From positions 1 to 37,621 of the forward strand of contig CAZZGX010000046.1 in the NCBI GenBank assembly GCA_964653715.1: a stretch of 37,621 nt of DNA. The letters are read 5' to 3'. Origin of the DNA: CAZZGX01 sp964653715 (lineage in GTDB: Bacteria; Patescibacteriota; Minisyncoccia; Ryanbacterales; GWA2-47-10b). Below, piece after piece: positions 9,615-18,700 of the stretch; the first letter of the stretch is position 1, and every line of letters starts with the position of its first letter. The position numbers were made by a program, and so were the translations under genes. The notes beneath the pieces were generated by a model that worked only from the letters and a program-made list of their open reading frames with translations, did not search any database and was not told the origin of the DNA.

Positions 9615-10641
9615 TAAGGCTTTTCTTGCGCTCCGCCACGTCGTTCAAATACTCAACGAGCACGACCGCAAGCGGAACCGCGATAATAAAGCCCATCATT
9701 CCTGCCAATTTCCCGCCAATCAAAAGCGCAATGATCGCGAGAAGTGGTGGCACGCCAACGGTTTTTCGAACCACCTGAGGATAGATAAGGTGATTTTCCA
9801 TCTGCTGGACAAGAAAGAAAATCCCCGCGACCATAAGCCCCAAAAGCGGCTTTTCAATCGCGGCTATGGCTATCGCAGGAATCGCCGCGAGCACCGGTCC
9901 AAAATAGGGAATAATCTCAAAAAGCGCCGACAGTACGGCCAAAATGAACGCGTAACGGATCTGAAGAATGGTAAGCGCGATGAATACCATGACGCCAATG
10001 ATAAGGCCCAAAAGCATCTGTCCCTGGAGCCACCGGCCAATTTTTCGCTGCGAGCGCCCCCAGAGTGACAACGCGTATTCTTCGTGTTCCTTCGGAGTCA
10101 CAATCCGCAAAACTTCCGCAATCCCGTCTTCCTGTACTGCCAGATAAAATGAGATCACAAAAACGAAGATAAAAGCAAAGAGCTTCGAGAACAGTAAGGA
10201 TGTTGCGTTGAAAGCGCTCGCAAAGGAATTCTGGACAATCGAATCAAAGTTGCTAACCAAATCCTGAATCGTTGGGAGAATAAAATCAAACGGAAGAAAC
10301 GGCGCACGCGCCTGAAGCTGCTCGAATGCTTTCGTTATAAGCGCTGGCAGCGTTATAAAAAAAGTTTGAAAGTCTTTGAGAAGTGGCGGGATGAGAAGGT
10401 ACACAATTGTAAAAAATCCTATGATACCAAAGACGTAGATGAGAAGAACGGCGAGTACGCGCGGCACACGGTAGCGCCCAAACCAAAGAACAAGCGGCTC
10501 TACTGCCGAAGCAATAACAATCGAGACAAGAACAATGAGAACAATTTCTCGGATTTGATAGAGAAAAACGACCGCCAAAATAAGAAAGAGGAGACGTAAG
10601 AGCGTTCCAGTTCGAATATCGATAATGGTACGTGGATGCAT
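9610..10641 (-). CDS. AI-2E family (PerM/UPF0118) membrane transporter
   Basis: This 343-aa polytopic protein has about eight hydrophobic segments and a soluble loop near residues 100-140. The C-terminal half carries the family signature: EIIPYFGPVLAAIPA, then QQMENHLIYPQVV, then LIGGKLAGMMGFIIAVPLA. Members are annotated as autoinducer-2 exporters, as Na+/H+ antiporters, or as permeases of unknown substrate, so the transported molecule here cannot be stated. It starts 2 nt after the M16 peptidase stop (10644) and is probably co-transcribed with it. metG follows after 18 nt with its own -10 box. Confidence 0.92.
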   Translation of the reverse strand: MHPRTIIDIRTGTLLRLLFLILAVVFLYQIREIVLIVLVSIVIASAVEPLVLWFGRYRVPRVLAVLLIYVFGIIGFFTIVYLLIPPLLKDFQTFFITLPALITKAFEQLQARAPFLPFDFILPTIQDLVSNFDSIVQNSFASAFNATSLLFSKLFAFIFVFVISFYLAVQEDGIAEVLRIVTPKEHEEYALSLWGRSQRKIGRWLQGQMLLGLIIGVMVFIALTILQIRYAFILAVLSALFEIIPYFGPVLAAIPAIAIAAIEKPLLGLMVAGIFFLVQQMENHLIYPQVVRKTVGVPPLLAIIALLIGGKLAGMMGFIIAVPLAVVLVEYLNDVAERKKSLI

Positions 10642-10643
10642 GA

Positions 10644-11915
10644 TTAAATCACGGTAAGTATTTTTTTATAATCTTCGCTGGATTGATACGGCCCGATAAT
10701 CGCGAGATAACTTTTCTCTTCGCGAAAAAGAGCGCGGGCCGTACGCTGGACATCCTCGCGCGCGACCTTATCTATCTTCTTTAGTATATCTTCTGGAGTG
10801 CGAATACGCGAGAGAAGTATCTCCTGTTCCCCCACAAATGAGGCAACCTCGTCTGTTGACTCGAGAGAAATGGCAAACCGTCCCTTCATATTATCCTTTG
10901 CGCGCCGGAGCTCTTCGGATGTCGGTCCGGATTGCCTCATACGAGAAAGGTTTGAGATAATGCGCGAAACTACTTCTTGGGCTTTTCCATGCGGAACTCC
11001 CGCATAAGCGGCAAAATACCCCATTTTAAGGTAGGCCTGATGGGAAGCGTGAATACTATACGCAAGGCCTTGCCGTTCGCGAATTTCACTAAAAAGACGC
11101 GAGCTCATGTATCCTCCGAGAATTGTCGCCAAAACATCCGCTGTAATCCGATCTTTATGTTCGAGTGGGAATCCGATGGCGCCATAGACGAGATGCGTTT
11201 GAGCCGTATTTTTATTGAGTATCTCAATACGCGGACCGGGAATGATTTTTCTCGGCTCGGCAGCTTTTGTGAATTTCCCATCACGAAATCCAGCAAACGC
11301 GCCTTCGATTCGATGCATAACCTCGTCCGTTTTGATATTTCCAGAGACAACAACCACGGTATTTTTAGCCACATATTGACTCTTCCAGTACTTCGCGAAC
11401 GCGCTTCGCTTCATTGTGCGAATATTATGCGGCACACCGATAACATCCCAACCGTAGGGATTATCGCCAAACACCAAGCGTTCGAGAATCGACCAGATAT
11501 ATCGCTGCGGAGCGTCCCAATACATATTCATCTCTTCAAGAATCACTCCCCGCTCGCGGGCAATTTCTTCTTCTTTTAAAAGAGCATTCTGAATAATTTC
11601 AGAAACGAATGTCAGCGCCAGACGAAAATGTTTCGCGTCTACTTTGATCCAATAGCCCGTCTCCTCGCGTGAGGTAAACGCGTTGTGCAGGGCGCCCACC
11701 GAGTCAAGCATCCGATCAAGCTCGCCGGGCTTTGGGTATGACTTTGTACCCTTAAAAAACATGTGTTCCAGAAAATGCGATAACCCATTTGTTGTTTTCG
11801 TTTCGTAGTTGGCGCCCGTGCCAACCAACACCAAAAGGGATACCGTCTCGGTATTCCCCATGGGAACGGCGACAACCCGAAGACCATTTGCGAGAGTTTT
11901 TTTAGAGAATTTCAT
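10644..11915 (-). CDS. M16 family (insulinase-like) zinc peptidase
   Basis: This 423-aa protein resembles the mitochondrial-processing-peptidase/PqqL-type M16B peptidases. The inverted zinc motif H-x-x-E-H is SHFLEH (H47, E50, H51 from the chosen start), with the distal glutamate in the ERGVILEEM segment about 75 residues later. The two-domain architecture (N domain, C domain with R-x-x-Y-like AYSIHAS and YFAAYAG strands) is as expected. There is no signal peptide, so it acts in the cytoplasm or leaves by another route. I chose ATG 11915 because the longer frame overlaps glyS and the conserved alignment begins at MKFSKKTLANGLRV. There is no Shine-Dalgarno; an extended -10 box lies in the hairpin loop just upstream. 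Confidence 0.92.
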   Translation of the reverse strand: MKFSKKTLANGLRVVAVPMGNTETVSLLVLVGTGANYETKTTNGLSHFLEHMFFKGTKSYPKPGELDRMLDSVGALHNAFTSREETGYWIKVDAKHFRLALTFVSEIIQNALLKEEEIARERGVILEEMNMYWDAPQRYIWSILERLVFGDNPYGWDVIGVPHNIRTMKRSAFAKYWKSQYVAKNTVVVVSGNIKTDEVMHRIEGAFAGFRDGKFTKAAEPRKIIPGPRIEILNKNTAQTHLVYGAIGFPLEHKDRITADVLATILGGYMSSRLFSEIRERQGLAYSIHASHQAYLKMGYFAAYAGVPHGKAQEVVSRIISNLSRMRQSGPTSEELRRAKDNMKGRFAISLESTDEVASFVGEQEILLSRIRTPEDILKKIDKVAREDVQRTARALFREEKSYLAIIGPYQSSEDYKKILTVI

Positions 11916-11947
11916 AAAAGTCGTGGCGTCATTATACCACGACTTTT
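11916..11947 (-). terminator. Hairpin between glyS and the M16 gene, with a promoter in its loop
   Basis: AAAAGTCGTGG (11916-11926) pairs perfectly with CCACGACTTTT (11937-11947); the loop is 10 nt. On the minus strand the stem ends in TTTT directly before the M16 ATG, so it could terminate glyS transcripts, though the U run is short. The same segment contains TGGTATAAT. Confidence 0.55.
11931..11939 (-). promoter_or_regulatory. Extended -10 promoter for the M16 peptidase gene
   Basis: Minus-strand TGGTATAAT is a perfect extended -10 element (TGnTATAAT), which can work without a -35 box. It ends 15 nt before ATG 11915, predicting a leader of about 8 nt and no room for a Shine-Dalgarno. It spans the loop and the stem edge of the hairpin. 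Confidence 0.6.
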
Positions 11948-11955
11948 TTAAATTT

Positions 11956-13257
11956 CTAGGGCTGTAATTTTTCTTGAATGTAAGAACCAAGCTCCTTGCC
12001 AACTATTCGTTCTTGCGTTCCAGTGTCACGCTCGCGAATAGTGACAGAATCGTCCTCAAGTGTCTGGTAGTCAATCGTTACACACCACGGAGTGCCAATT
12101 TCATCCTGACGCCGATAGCGCTTGCCGATATTGCCAATATCGTCCCACCGCGTAGAAAATTGCCCTGACAGGATAGCAAATATTTGCCTCGCCTTCGAAA
12201 CGATATTTTCCTTATTCGCAACGAGCGGGAAAACGGCTACGGTAATTGGCGCGATTTTCGGATGGAGCTTGAGAACCACACGCTTTTCTCCGTTCATTTC
12301 GTCTTCAGTATAGGCGTCCATTAAAAATGCGAGCAGAGCGCGATCTAACCCGACCGAAGGCTCAATCACATATGGTACGAACCCTTCATCAGATTTTACA
12401 AATTCGTCCTTTGCCCAGCGATATTCGGGAAAATGGTTTTTCAAATCAAAATCAGTACGGTTAGCGATACCCTCCAGTTCGGAGAAACCGTCATCCGAAA
12501 TTCCAAACTGATACTCGATGTCGGTCGTAACTTTTGCGTAATGCGCGAGCTCATCCGGGCCATAATCATGGAAACGCAGGCTCTCTTTTTTGATACCCAA
12601 GGACTCAAACCAGCTCATTCGCATCTGCCGAATATCTTTAAAGTATTTCTCGGAGTCCTTCGGATCACAAAAATATTCGAGCTCCATCTGTTCGAATTCG
12701 CGCGCGCGAAAAACAAAATGACGCGGCGTAATTTCATTGCGAAACGCCTTGCCGATTTGCGCAATACCAAACGCGAGTTTCGGATGAAACGCGTCCACAA
12801 TATTTTTGAAATTGATAAAAATTCCCTGCGCGGTCTCCGGTCGAAGATATACCATTGCATTTTCATCTTCCACCGCTCCGGCATGGGTTTTAAACATCAT
12901 GTTAAACCGCCGCGACCCACCAAGTTCCCCGCCACATTCCGTGCATTTTTTTTGATTTTCAAGCGCGTCCGCGCGAAAACGTTTTTTGCATTTTTTACAT
13001 TCTACGAGCGGATCGGTAAAGTTCTGGGCATGACCCGAGGCCTCCCATACTTTCGCATTTGAAATAATGGCCGAATCGAGCGGATAAATATGAGGCTTGA
13101 GCATTGCGCGCCACCATTCGCGCTTGATATTTTCTTTCATGAGAACCCCCAAAGGCCCATAATCCCACGTGCCCGCGAGCCCGCCATACAGATCGGAACC
13201 CGGAAAAATAAATCCGCGTCGTTTTGACAGGGAAACGATTTTTTCAAGCAAAATCAT
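11956..13257 (-). CDS. glyS: Glycyl-tRNA synthetase (single-chain alpha2 type)
   Basis: This 433-aa class II synthetase charges tRNA-Gly. It is the eukaryote/archaea-like homodimeric type, not the bacterial alpha2beta2 GlyQ/GlyS type. Features are the start region RGFIFPGSDLYGG, a zinc ribbon with C87-x-x-C90 and C105-x-x-C108, the motif 2 region RPETAQGIFINF (139-150) and FRNEITPRH (172-180), motif 3 GLDRALLAFL, and an anticodon-binding domain starting near HPKIAPITVAVFPL. Start ATG 13257 has no Shine-Dalgarno; a TGCTAGAGT extended -10-like element ends 6 nt upstream. It lies between an anchored surface protein and the M16 peptidase gene. Confidence 0.96.
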   Translation of the reverse strand: MILLEKIVSLSKRRGFIFPGSDLYGGLAGTWDYGPLGVLMKENIKREWWRAMLKPHIYPLDSAIISNAKVWEASGHAQNFTDPLVECKKCKKRFRADALENQKKCTECGGELGGSRRFNMMFKTHAGAVEDENAMVYLRPETAQGIFINFKNIVDAFHPKLAFGIAQIGKAFRNEITPRHFVFRAREFEQMELEYFCDPKDSEKYFKDIRQMRMSWFESLGIKKESLRFHDYGPDELAHYAKVTTDIEYQFGISDDGFSELEGIANRTDFDLKNHFPEYRWAKDEFVKSDEGFVPYVIEPSVGLDRALLAFLMDAYTEDEMNGEKRVVLKLHPKIAPITVAVFPLVANKENIVSKARQIFAILSGQFSTRWDDIGNIGKRYRRQDEIGTPWCVTIDYQTLEDDSVTIRERDTGTQERIVGKELGSYIQEKLQP

Positions 13258-13263
13258 ACGAAC

Positions 13264-13272
13264 ACTCTAGCA
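13264..13272 (-). promoter_or_regulatory. Possible extended -10 element for glyS
   Basis: Minus-strand TGCTAGAGT resembles TGnTATAAT (4 of 6 in the hexamer) and ends 6 nt before the glyS ATG, so the first base of the ATG would be near +1. This is weak alone but fits the spacing seen at ileS, infC and the cyclophilin gene. Confidence 0.35.
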
Positions 13273-13284
13273 CACTTCAAAAAA

Positions 13285-15198
13285 TTATTCTTTGACGGTT
13301 CCTCCTGCGCGTGACGCTTCGGGATCATCTTTGATAAGCGTATCAATTGCTCGGCTTGTAAGAGAAAATTGTGTTCCAGTGAATGTATCTTCGCCCGTCA
13401 TTAGAGCCTCATCAATAAGCTGCGGACTTGTGGTAATCTGTGGAAGCGATGGTGTCAGCCCAATCTGAAATGCCACTTCTCGAGGAGGCTGGATATATCC
13501 AGTAGCAGCTGGGAGTCCTCCGGGAGCCCATGTGAGCTCTCCTGTCGTTGCTTTAAAGGTGAGACTCGAATCAGGAGGAGTAATGACGTTTTTCCAATCG
13601 ATATACGAAGGGAGAGTAGTTTTCACCGTAATGTTCTTCACATCATTGAGCGTATTGGTCAATGACCAAACGATGAGATAGGTTGTTTCTTGCCCTACGC
13701 GCGGAGGTAGCGGACCGGTATTCTTTACTCGCGAATCAAAATAATACCCGCGCTGGGAAAACTTCGGGCGCGAGGCGAGCTTTAACTCAAGTACATCCGA
13801 ACCCGAGATATCAACTCCCGCAAATCCTTGGGGGATCTCGGCACTTGAAATTTTTCCACGGATACGCGCCGTGAAATTTTTATTGTCGAGCGTTTTTTGC
13901 GCAATCGGGTCCTTGAGCACAATTGAAAATGAGTAATTCCCTCCCACTCCGGGATCCACAGCCGAGAGCTCAGGGATTCTTCCTGGTACCCAACGAAAAC
14001 CCTTGATATCGTCGGAGTATTCCCCCATAGCACTTCGCGCTGTGCGAAAATCGAAAAGATCACCGTCGATTGCGGCCTCAATGGAAACGTTATGTATGGC
14101 AATCGACATATTATTTTTCCAATTGAGCCGCACCTCGAGCGTATTCCCTGCTCCCGTTACACCAGAAGCAATCTCCCCGCGCACAAGAGCGAGGTCAACC
14201 GAAAGAAAGGTCGAAGCGATTGAAAAAGTTTCGTTGGTTGTATTAAAAATTGCCCAAGAATCTTTTGTCCTATCATACAGCCCCACTTGCGCGTGGAATG
14301 TTTCCGCTGAAAGGGTTTTTTTAATCGTGCCCTTGATGGTAATAATCTCTTCAGCACCGGGAGCCAAATCTCCAAGAAGCCAAAGGGAATTACCAAGAAA
14401 CGGCGATGGATTTGCGGCAGAAAATGAAAATGCCTCTGGCAGATCCACACCGAGCGATAAACCACGAAACGCGCTTTCCGCGCTTGAGGTTATGTGAATC
14501 TTTACCTCCGCTTCCTGCCCAACTTGAAGATTTTGCGGAATATCAACCTCGATGCCTAATAATGTTCCTGTTATCTGTGACTGGTATTCGAAACTTTTCG
14601 AAAAACGAGCTGAGGAGTCCGCGGGACGATACTCAAGAGTTACCGTACCGGAAAGAGTCGTGTCTTTCGCGCCAAAGGTTAGCGCAGAAAATTCTTCCTC
14701 TCCGAAATCTCCTGGATCAAGACTCCTAATTTGTCTTGTTTCACGACGGATTCCGATTTGAGAAAGTTCTCCTATCACGGGTTGCGAACCATCCGGAAAT
14801 TCAAAAATCAATTCCGGGTTTTCAAGTCGGATTTTGTTGTCATTGCGATAGTTAACACGCCAAACCGCTTTTTTGCCGGACGAAACGCTCTCAGCGCCGG
14901 TCACCTTGATCATGATATATCTCTCTGTATCTGTTCCGGAAAATCCTCCATAGAGATAAAAAAGAATCCCTCCGGCAATCAAAATTGCTCCGAGACCTCC
15001 CCCAATCCCCCACCACAAAACTTTTTGCGCCGGGGTTTTGGGCGACGGTGGGGGTATGGGCGCGCGGTTAGGAAGCTTCTTTGATTCCCACGAAGTCGGG
15101 ACTTCGTTATCATGTTTCTGAAGCTCCGGGATGCGATACCGGCGCGTAAAATCTTCGCCCTTTCGAAATAGTCTTTTTTTCAAATCATCAATGGCCAT
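13285..15198 (-). CDS. Large membrane-anchored surface protein with DUF11/Ig-like repeats
   Basis: This 637-aa protein has a cytoplasmic N-terminus of about 60 residues, basic and then proline-rich (PIPPPSPKTP), one transmembrane helix (about 61-85), and a long extracytoplasmic part of beta-sandwich-like repeats. Repeated patterns such as L-E-V/I-plus-N-W/Y-x-N and DVKNITVKTTLPSYIDW resemble DUF11/CARDB modules, of which I count about four to five. Such proteins are frequent in Patescibacteria and may take part in attachment to host cells, but no specific function is known. A TATAAT box lies 16 nt upstream of ATG 15198 and there is no Shine-Dalgarno. It sits between recO and glyS and probably has its own promoter. 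Confidence 0.8.
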   Translation of the reverse strand: MAIDDLKKRLFRKGEDFTRRYRIPELQKHDNEVPTSWESKKLPNRAPIPPPSPKTPAQKVLWWGIGGGLGAILIAGGILFYLYGGFSGTDTERYIMIKVTGAESVSSGKKAVWRVNYRNDNKIRLENPELIFEFPDGSQPVIGELSQIGIRRETRQIRSLDPGDFGEEEFSALTFGAKDTTLSGTVTLEYRPADSSARFSKSFEYQSQITGTLLGIEVDIPQNLQVGQEAEVKIHITSSAESAFRGLSLGVDLPEAFSFSAANPSPFLGNSLWLLGDLAPGAEEIITIKGTIKKTLSAETFHAQVGLYDRTKDSWAIFNTTNETFSIASTFLSVDLALVRGEIASGVTGAGNTLEVRLNWKNNMSIAIHNVSIEAAIDGDLFDFRTARSAMGEYSDDIKGFRWVPGRIPELSAVDPGVGGNYSFSIVLKDPIAQKTLDNKNFTARIRGKISSAEIPQGFAGVDISGSDVLELKLASRPKFSQRGYYFDSRVKNTGPLPPRVGQETTYLIVWSLTNTLNDVKNITVKTTLPSYIDWKNVITPPDSSLTFKATTGELTWAPGGLPAATGYIQPPREVAFQIGLTPSLPQITTSPQLIDEALMTGEDTFTGTQFSLTSRAIDTLIKDDPEASRAGGTVKE

Positions 15199-15214
15199 GT
15201 GAATATGTGGTTCT

Positions 15215-15220
15215 ATTATA
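15215..15220 (-). promoter_or_regulatory. -10 box of the large surface-protein gene
   Basis: Minus-strand TATAAT ends 16 nt before ATG 15198, in the short gap after recO. The -35 region is only A/T-rich (TTTAAA at 16 nt). The predicted leader is about 9 nt with no Shine-Dalgarno. Confidence 0.5.
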
Positions 15221-15237
15221 TAACCCGCGCCGTTATT

Positions 15238-15789
15238 TTAAAAATGATTCAGTGCGAGAATTTTTCTAATACCTCCTTCGAACATTTTTGGGTCAATCGT
15301 TGACTCATCCGCTTCATCTCGGATATAGGCGGCTCCTTCTCGACCAAAAAAAAGCTCAAGTTCTTGGCCTCCAGGGAGCAGCCCGAGCGAGCCCAAAACC
15401 CGCGCCTTAAAGCGAAGAATATTTGAACTGTTAATGTCGCAAAAATTTTCTACAAGAAGCCAGAGTACCTCGGAGGGTTCGCGATCAACCAAAAGTTCAA
15501 GTAGAAAATCGGCGGAAGCCTTGAGAGAGCTAATGTCTGGATCTCGGTTGTGAGAAATCGAAGACTCGGCGTCGGCAAGCCGCCAGTAACCTTTGCCGGG
15601 GGTAAGAACCAGCCGCGCGCGTACAAACAGATTCAGATGCCCCTTCAGTTTTGACTCGGCGCGGCGAACACTTTTGGCAAGCACCTCGACCTTCCCAAGA
15701 TCCTTTGTATAAAAAATAAGTCTCCGATCCGCTTCGCCCAACGGATACCAGGACAAAAGATATCCTTCCGTTCCATAATACACGCTCAT
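15238..15789 (-). CDS. recO: DNA repair protein RecO (short form)
   Basis: RecO loads RecA on SSB-coated single-stranded DNA in the RecFOR pathway. The N-terminal OB-fold is clear: GTEGYLLSWYPLGEADRRLIFYT..LGKVEVLAKSVRR, then SKLKGHLNLF. The helical C-terminal domain follows. At 183 aa it is shorter than the usual 230-250 residues and lacks the C-terminal four-cysteine zinc module; the part around LPGGQELELFFG stands where the zinc module normally begins. Its ATG overlaps the ileS stop by 4 nt, so it is translated after ileS. No recF or recR is in the window. Confidence 0.88.
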   Translation of the reverse strand: MSVYYGTEGYLLSWYPLGEADRRLIFYTKDLGKVEVLAKSVRRAESKLKGHLNLFVRARLVLTPGKGYWRLADAESSISHNRDPDISSLKASADFLLELLVDREPSEVLWLLVENFCDINSSNILRFKARVLGSLGLLPGGQELELFFGREGAAYIRDEADESTIDPKMFEGGIRKILALNHF

Positions 15790-18700
15790 ATTTTTTTGAG
15801 CTCTAGCAGATACGAAGCACCATCGATTTGTATCTTTTCTTTAATATCGGGATTCGTGATAGTTCCTGGAGGAACAAACTTCCTGACACGCGCGCCTTTG
15901 GCAATCATCGGTTCCCACTCTTCAAGCTTCTCGCCCTCAAGTGCCACTAAAACCGAGTCTCTTGGATTAAGCCCCGCTTTTTTACGCATATCTTGTAATT
16001 GACGGATAAGCTCCCGCGCGGTACCCTCGCGGCGAAGCTCGGGAGTTATCTCCATATCAAGCGCCTGGTCTGATGCAATTTTTTTATTTACAATAATCTT
16101 TTTCACGTTGAGCTCATCACGTAAAATCGCGAGATATGCATCATCCACAAGTCCCGTCTTTTTGACACTGAAAGAGGCGAGCGGCTGGCGAACTTTGATC
16201 CCGGAGCGCGAACGGAGCTCAAGTCCGCGGGCGGCAAGAGCGCGAACTTCTTCCATGTCCTTGAGAAGTTTCTTGCTTGGCGCGGTTCTCTCTGGCCAAG
16301 CCTCAAGGTGAACGCTTTCTTCTCTGCCACCAAGCCCCTGATACAACATTTCTGATGAGAACGGAACGAATGGAGCCGCGAGTTTCGCTACCTCGCCCAA
16401 AACATATTTGAATGTCGCAAGTCCATCCCCCGCCTTCATCCGTTCTCTAGAACGCCTTAAATACCAGCGCGAAATATCGTTTGCGACAAAATTTTCAAGC
16501 AACCTAGCGGCGGCTACAATATCAAACTGCTCCATCCGGCGCGACATATCGAGTGTCAACTCCGACAATTTTGCTTCGATCCAGCGATCGAGCAGGTGCG
16601 GAGAATTTTCAGTTTTCGATTTTGCGCCGCCATAGAGCTCTAGAAACCGGAGGGAATTGAATAGAAAATCGAGAAAGTTGCGTTTAGCCTGCTCAACGCC
16701 CTTCTCGTCAAAAAGCTTGGTATCATCGGGCTGATTTACGGTAAAAAAATACCAGCGTACGGCATCCGCCCCATAGGTTTCAAAAAGCGCCTTTGGATCC
16801 ACTACATTTCCTCGAGACTTCGACATTTTTTTCCCTGACTTGTCGAGCACGTGCCCGAGCGACATGACATTTTTATACGGCGTCCCTTTACCCAAAAGCG
16901 CTGAAACTGCAAGCAACACATAAAACCATCCGCGCGTTTGATCCACGGCTTCAGCGATAAAATCAGCCGGGTATGAGATTTTTTTATCAATGCGTTCTCG
17001 ATGCTCAAAGGGATAGTGCCACTGAGCGTAGGGCATCGCCCCTGAATCGAACCAGACATCGATCACGTCATGGACGCGTGTCATCAGCTTTCCACATGCG
17101 CGGCAGTGAATCGCAATCTCATCAATATACGGACGATGAAGATCGAGTTCGCCATAATCATTTCGCGGAAGACTGGATGCGACCATTTTGTGTACGTCTC
17201 CATTTTTAAGATACGCCAAAGTGGGCTCTTTTCCGGATTCAAGCTTTCCTCGAATCATCCCCTCCAAAAACCAGAGCGGATCGCCATGCCCTACGACCAC
17301 AATCCGTTTGCCCGCGTGCAGCGATTCAAATCGCTGAAACACGCGATACATCCGTTTTTTCAAATCGTTCCACGATTCTCCACCGTTCCCTGAAAATGGA
17401 ATTGAAAAACGATCGACGATCGCCGCCCATTGCATGATTTCAGTTATCGGTTTTCCTTCAAAATCGCCCAGATGAATATCGCGCAAATCTTCGTCGTAGA
17501 GCACCGGCACATCAAGCGCGCGCGAAAGAATCTGTGTCGTTTCCTTTGTCCGCGTTAGGTCAGACGAGATAATCAAATCGATTTTTTGTTTAGAAAGTTT
17601 TTTTGCCGCAGCCTTAACTTCTTTGATGCCGCGAGGCGTAAGACCGTACGTATCATTTTTAGTAAGCGAATAGCTTATACCGAGAAAATTTGTTTTTGCA
17701 AAACCATGGCGAACGAGATAGTAGATATTTTTTGCCGAGCGAGCACGACCCGCCAGTTCCGAGAGCGATCCGATGACTTCAATGGCCTTACACGCATCAC
17801 ATCGCCATATGGGTAGGGGCGTCCCCCAATAGCGTTCGCGCGAAAATGCCCAATCTTTTGCCTCGCGGATCCACTGGCCAAAGCGCCCCTCTTTCAAGTG
17901 AGCGGGATACCAAGATATTTTTTTGTTTGCTTCAACCAGATCTCGGCGAATCTTACTCATCCGCACCCACCACGAAAGCCTGGCGAAGTAGAGAAGCGGC
18001 GTGTCGCACCGCCAGCAAAACGGATAGTCGTGCGTGTACAGCAAGCGCTTCCACACAAGACCTTTTTGATCGAGATCTTTGATGATGAGCGGGTCAGCGT
18101 CTTTGACAAACATTCCCTTCCATTGAGGCACAGCTTCGGTAAATTTACCCTCATCGTCAACTGGCGAAAAAATTGGAAGATCTTCGCGCTTTGCCATCGC
18201 CATATCGTCCTCACCGAACGCGGGAGCAATATGCACGACTCCGGTGCCATCAGTATCAGAAACAAAATTTCCCGTCACAACTTTGTAGGGAAGCCCGCGG
18301 ATCCTATAGAGCGGCTCGTATTCGAGCCCCGCGAGATTTTTCCCCTTCTCTTCCCAGAGTGGCTCGAGCTCCGGGAATAGTTTTTTGGCGAGCGAACGCT
18401 CTAAAATTAGCTTGTCGCCCTTGTCATCAATTGTGACGTAGTCCCTATCGGGATGAACGGCGGCGGCGACGTTCGCAGGAAGCGTCCAGGGAGTCGTTGT
18501 CCATACAAGAAGCGAGGCGCGACGGGTTTTTAAGTGAAACCGGACGTAAATCGACTCCTCGGTTATTTCACGATATCCCTGGGCAAGTTCGTGGCTTGAA
18601 AGGGGGGTGCCGCAACGCGCACACCATGGGAGGACTTTGTATTCTTCGTAGAGTAATTTTTTATTCCAAAATTCTTTGACAATCCACCAAAGACTTTCGA

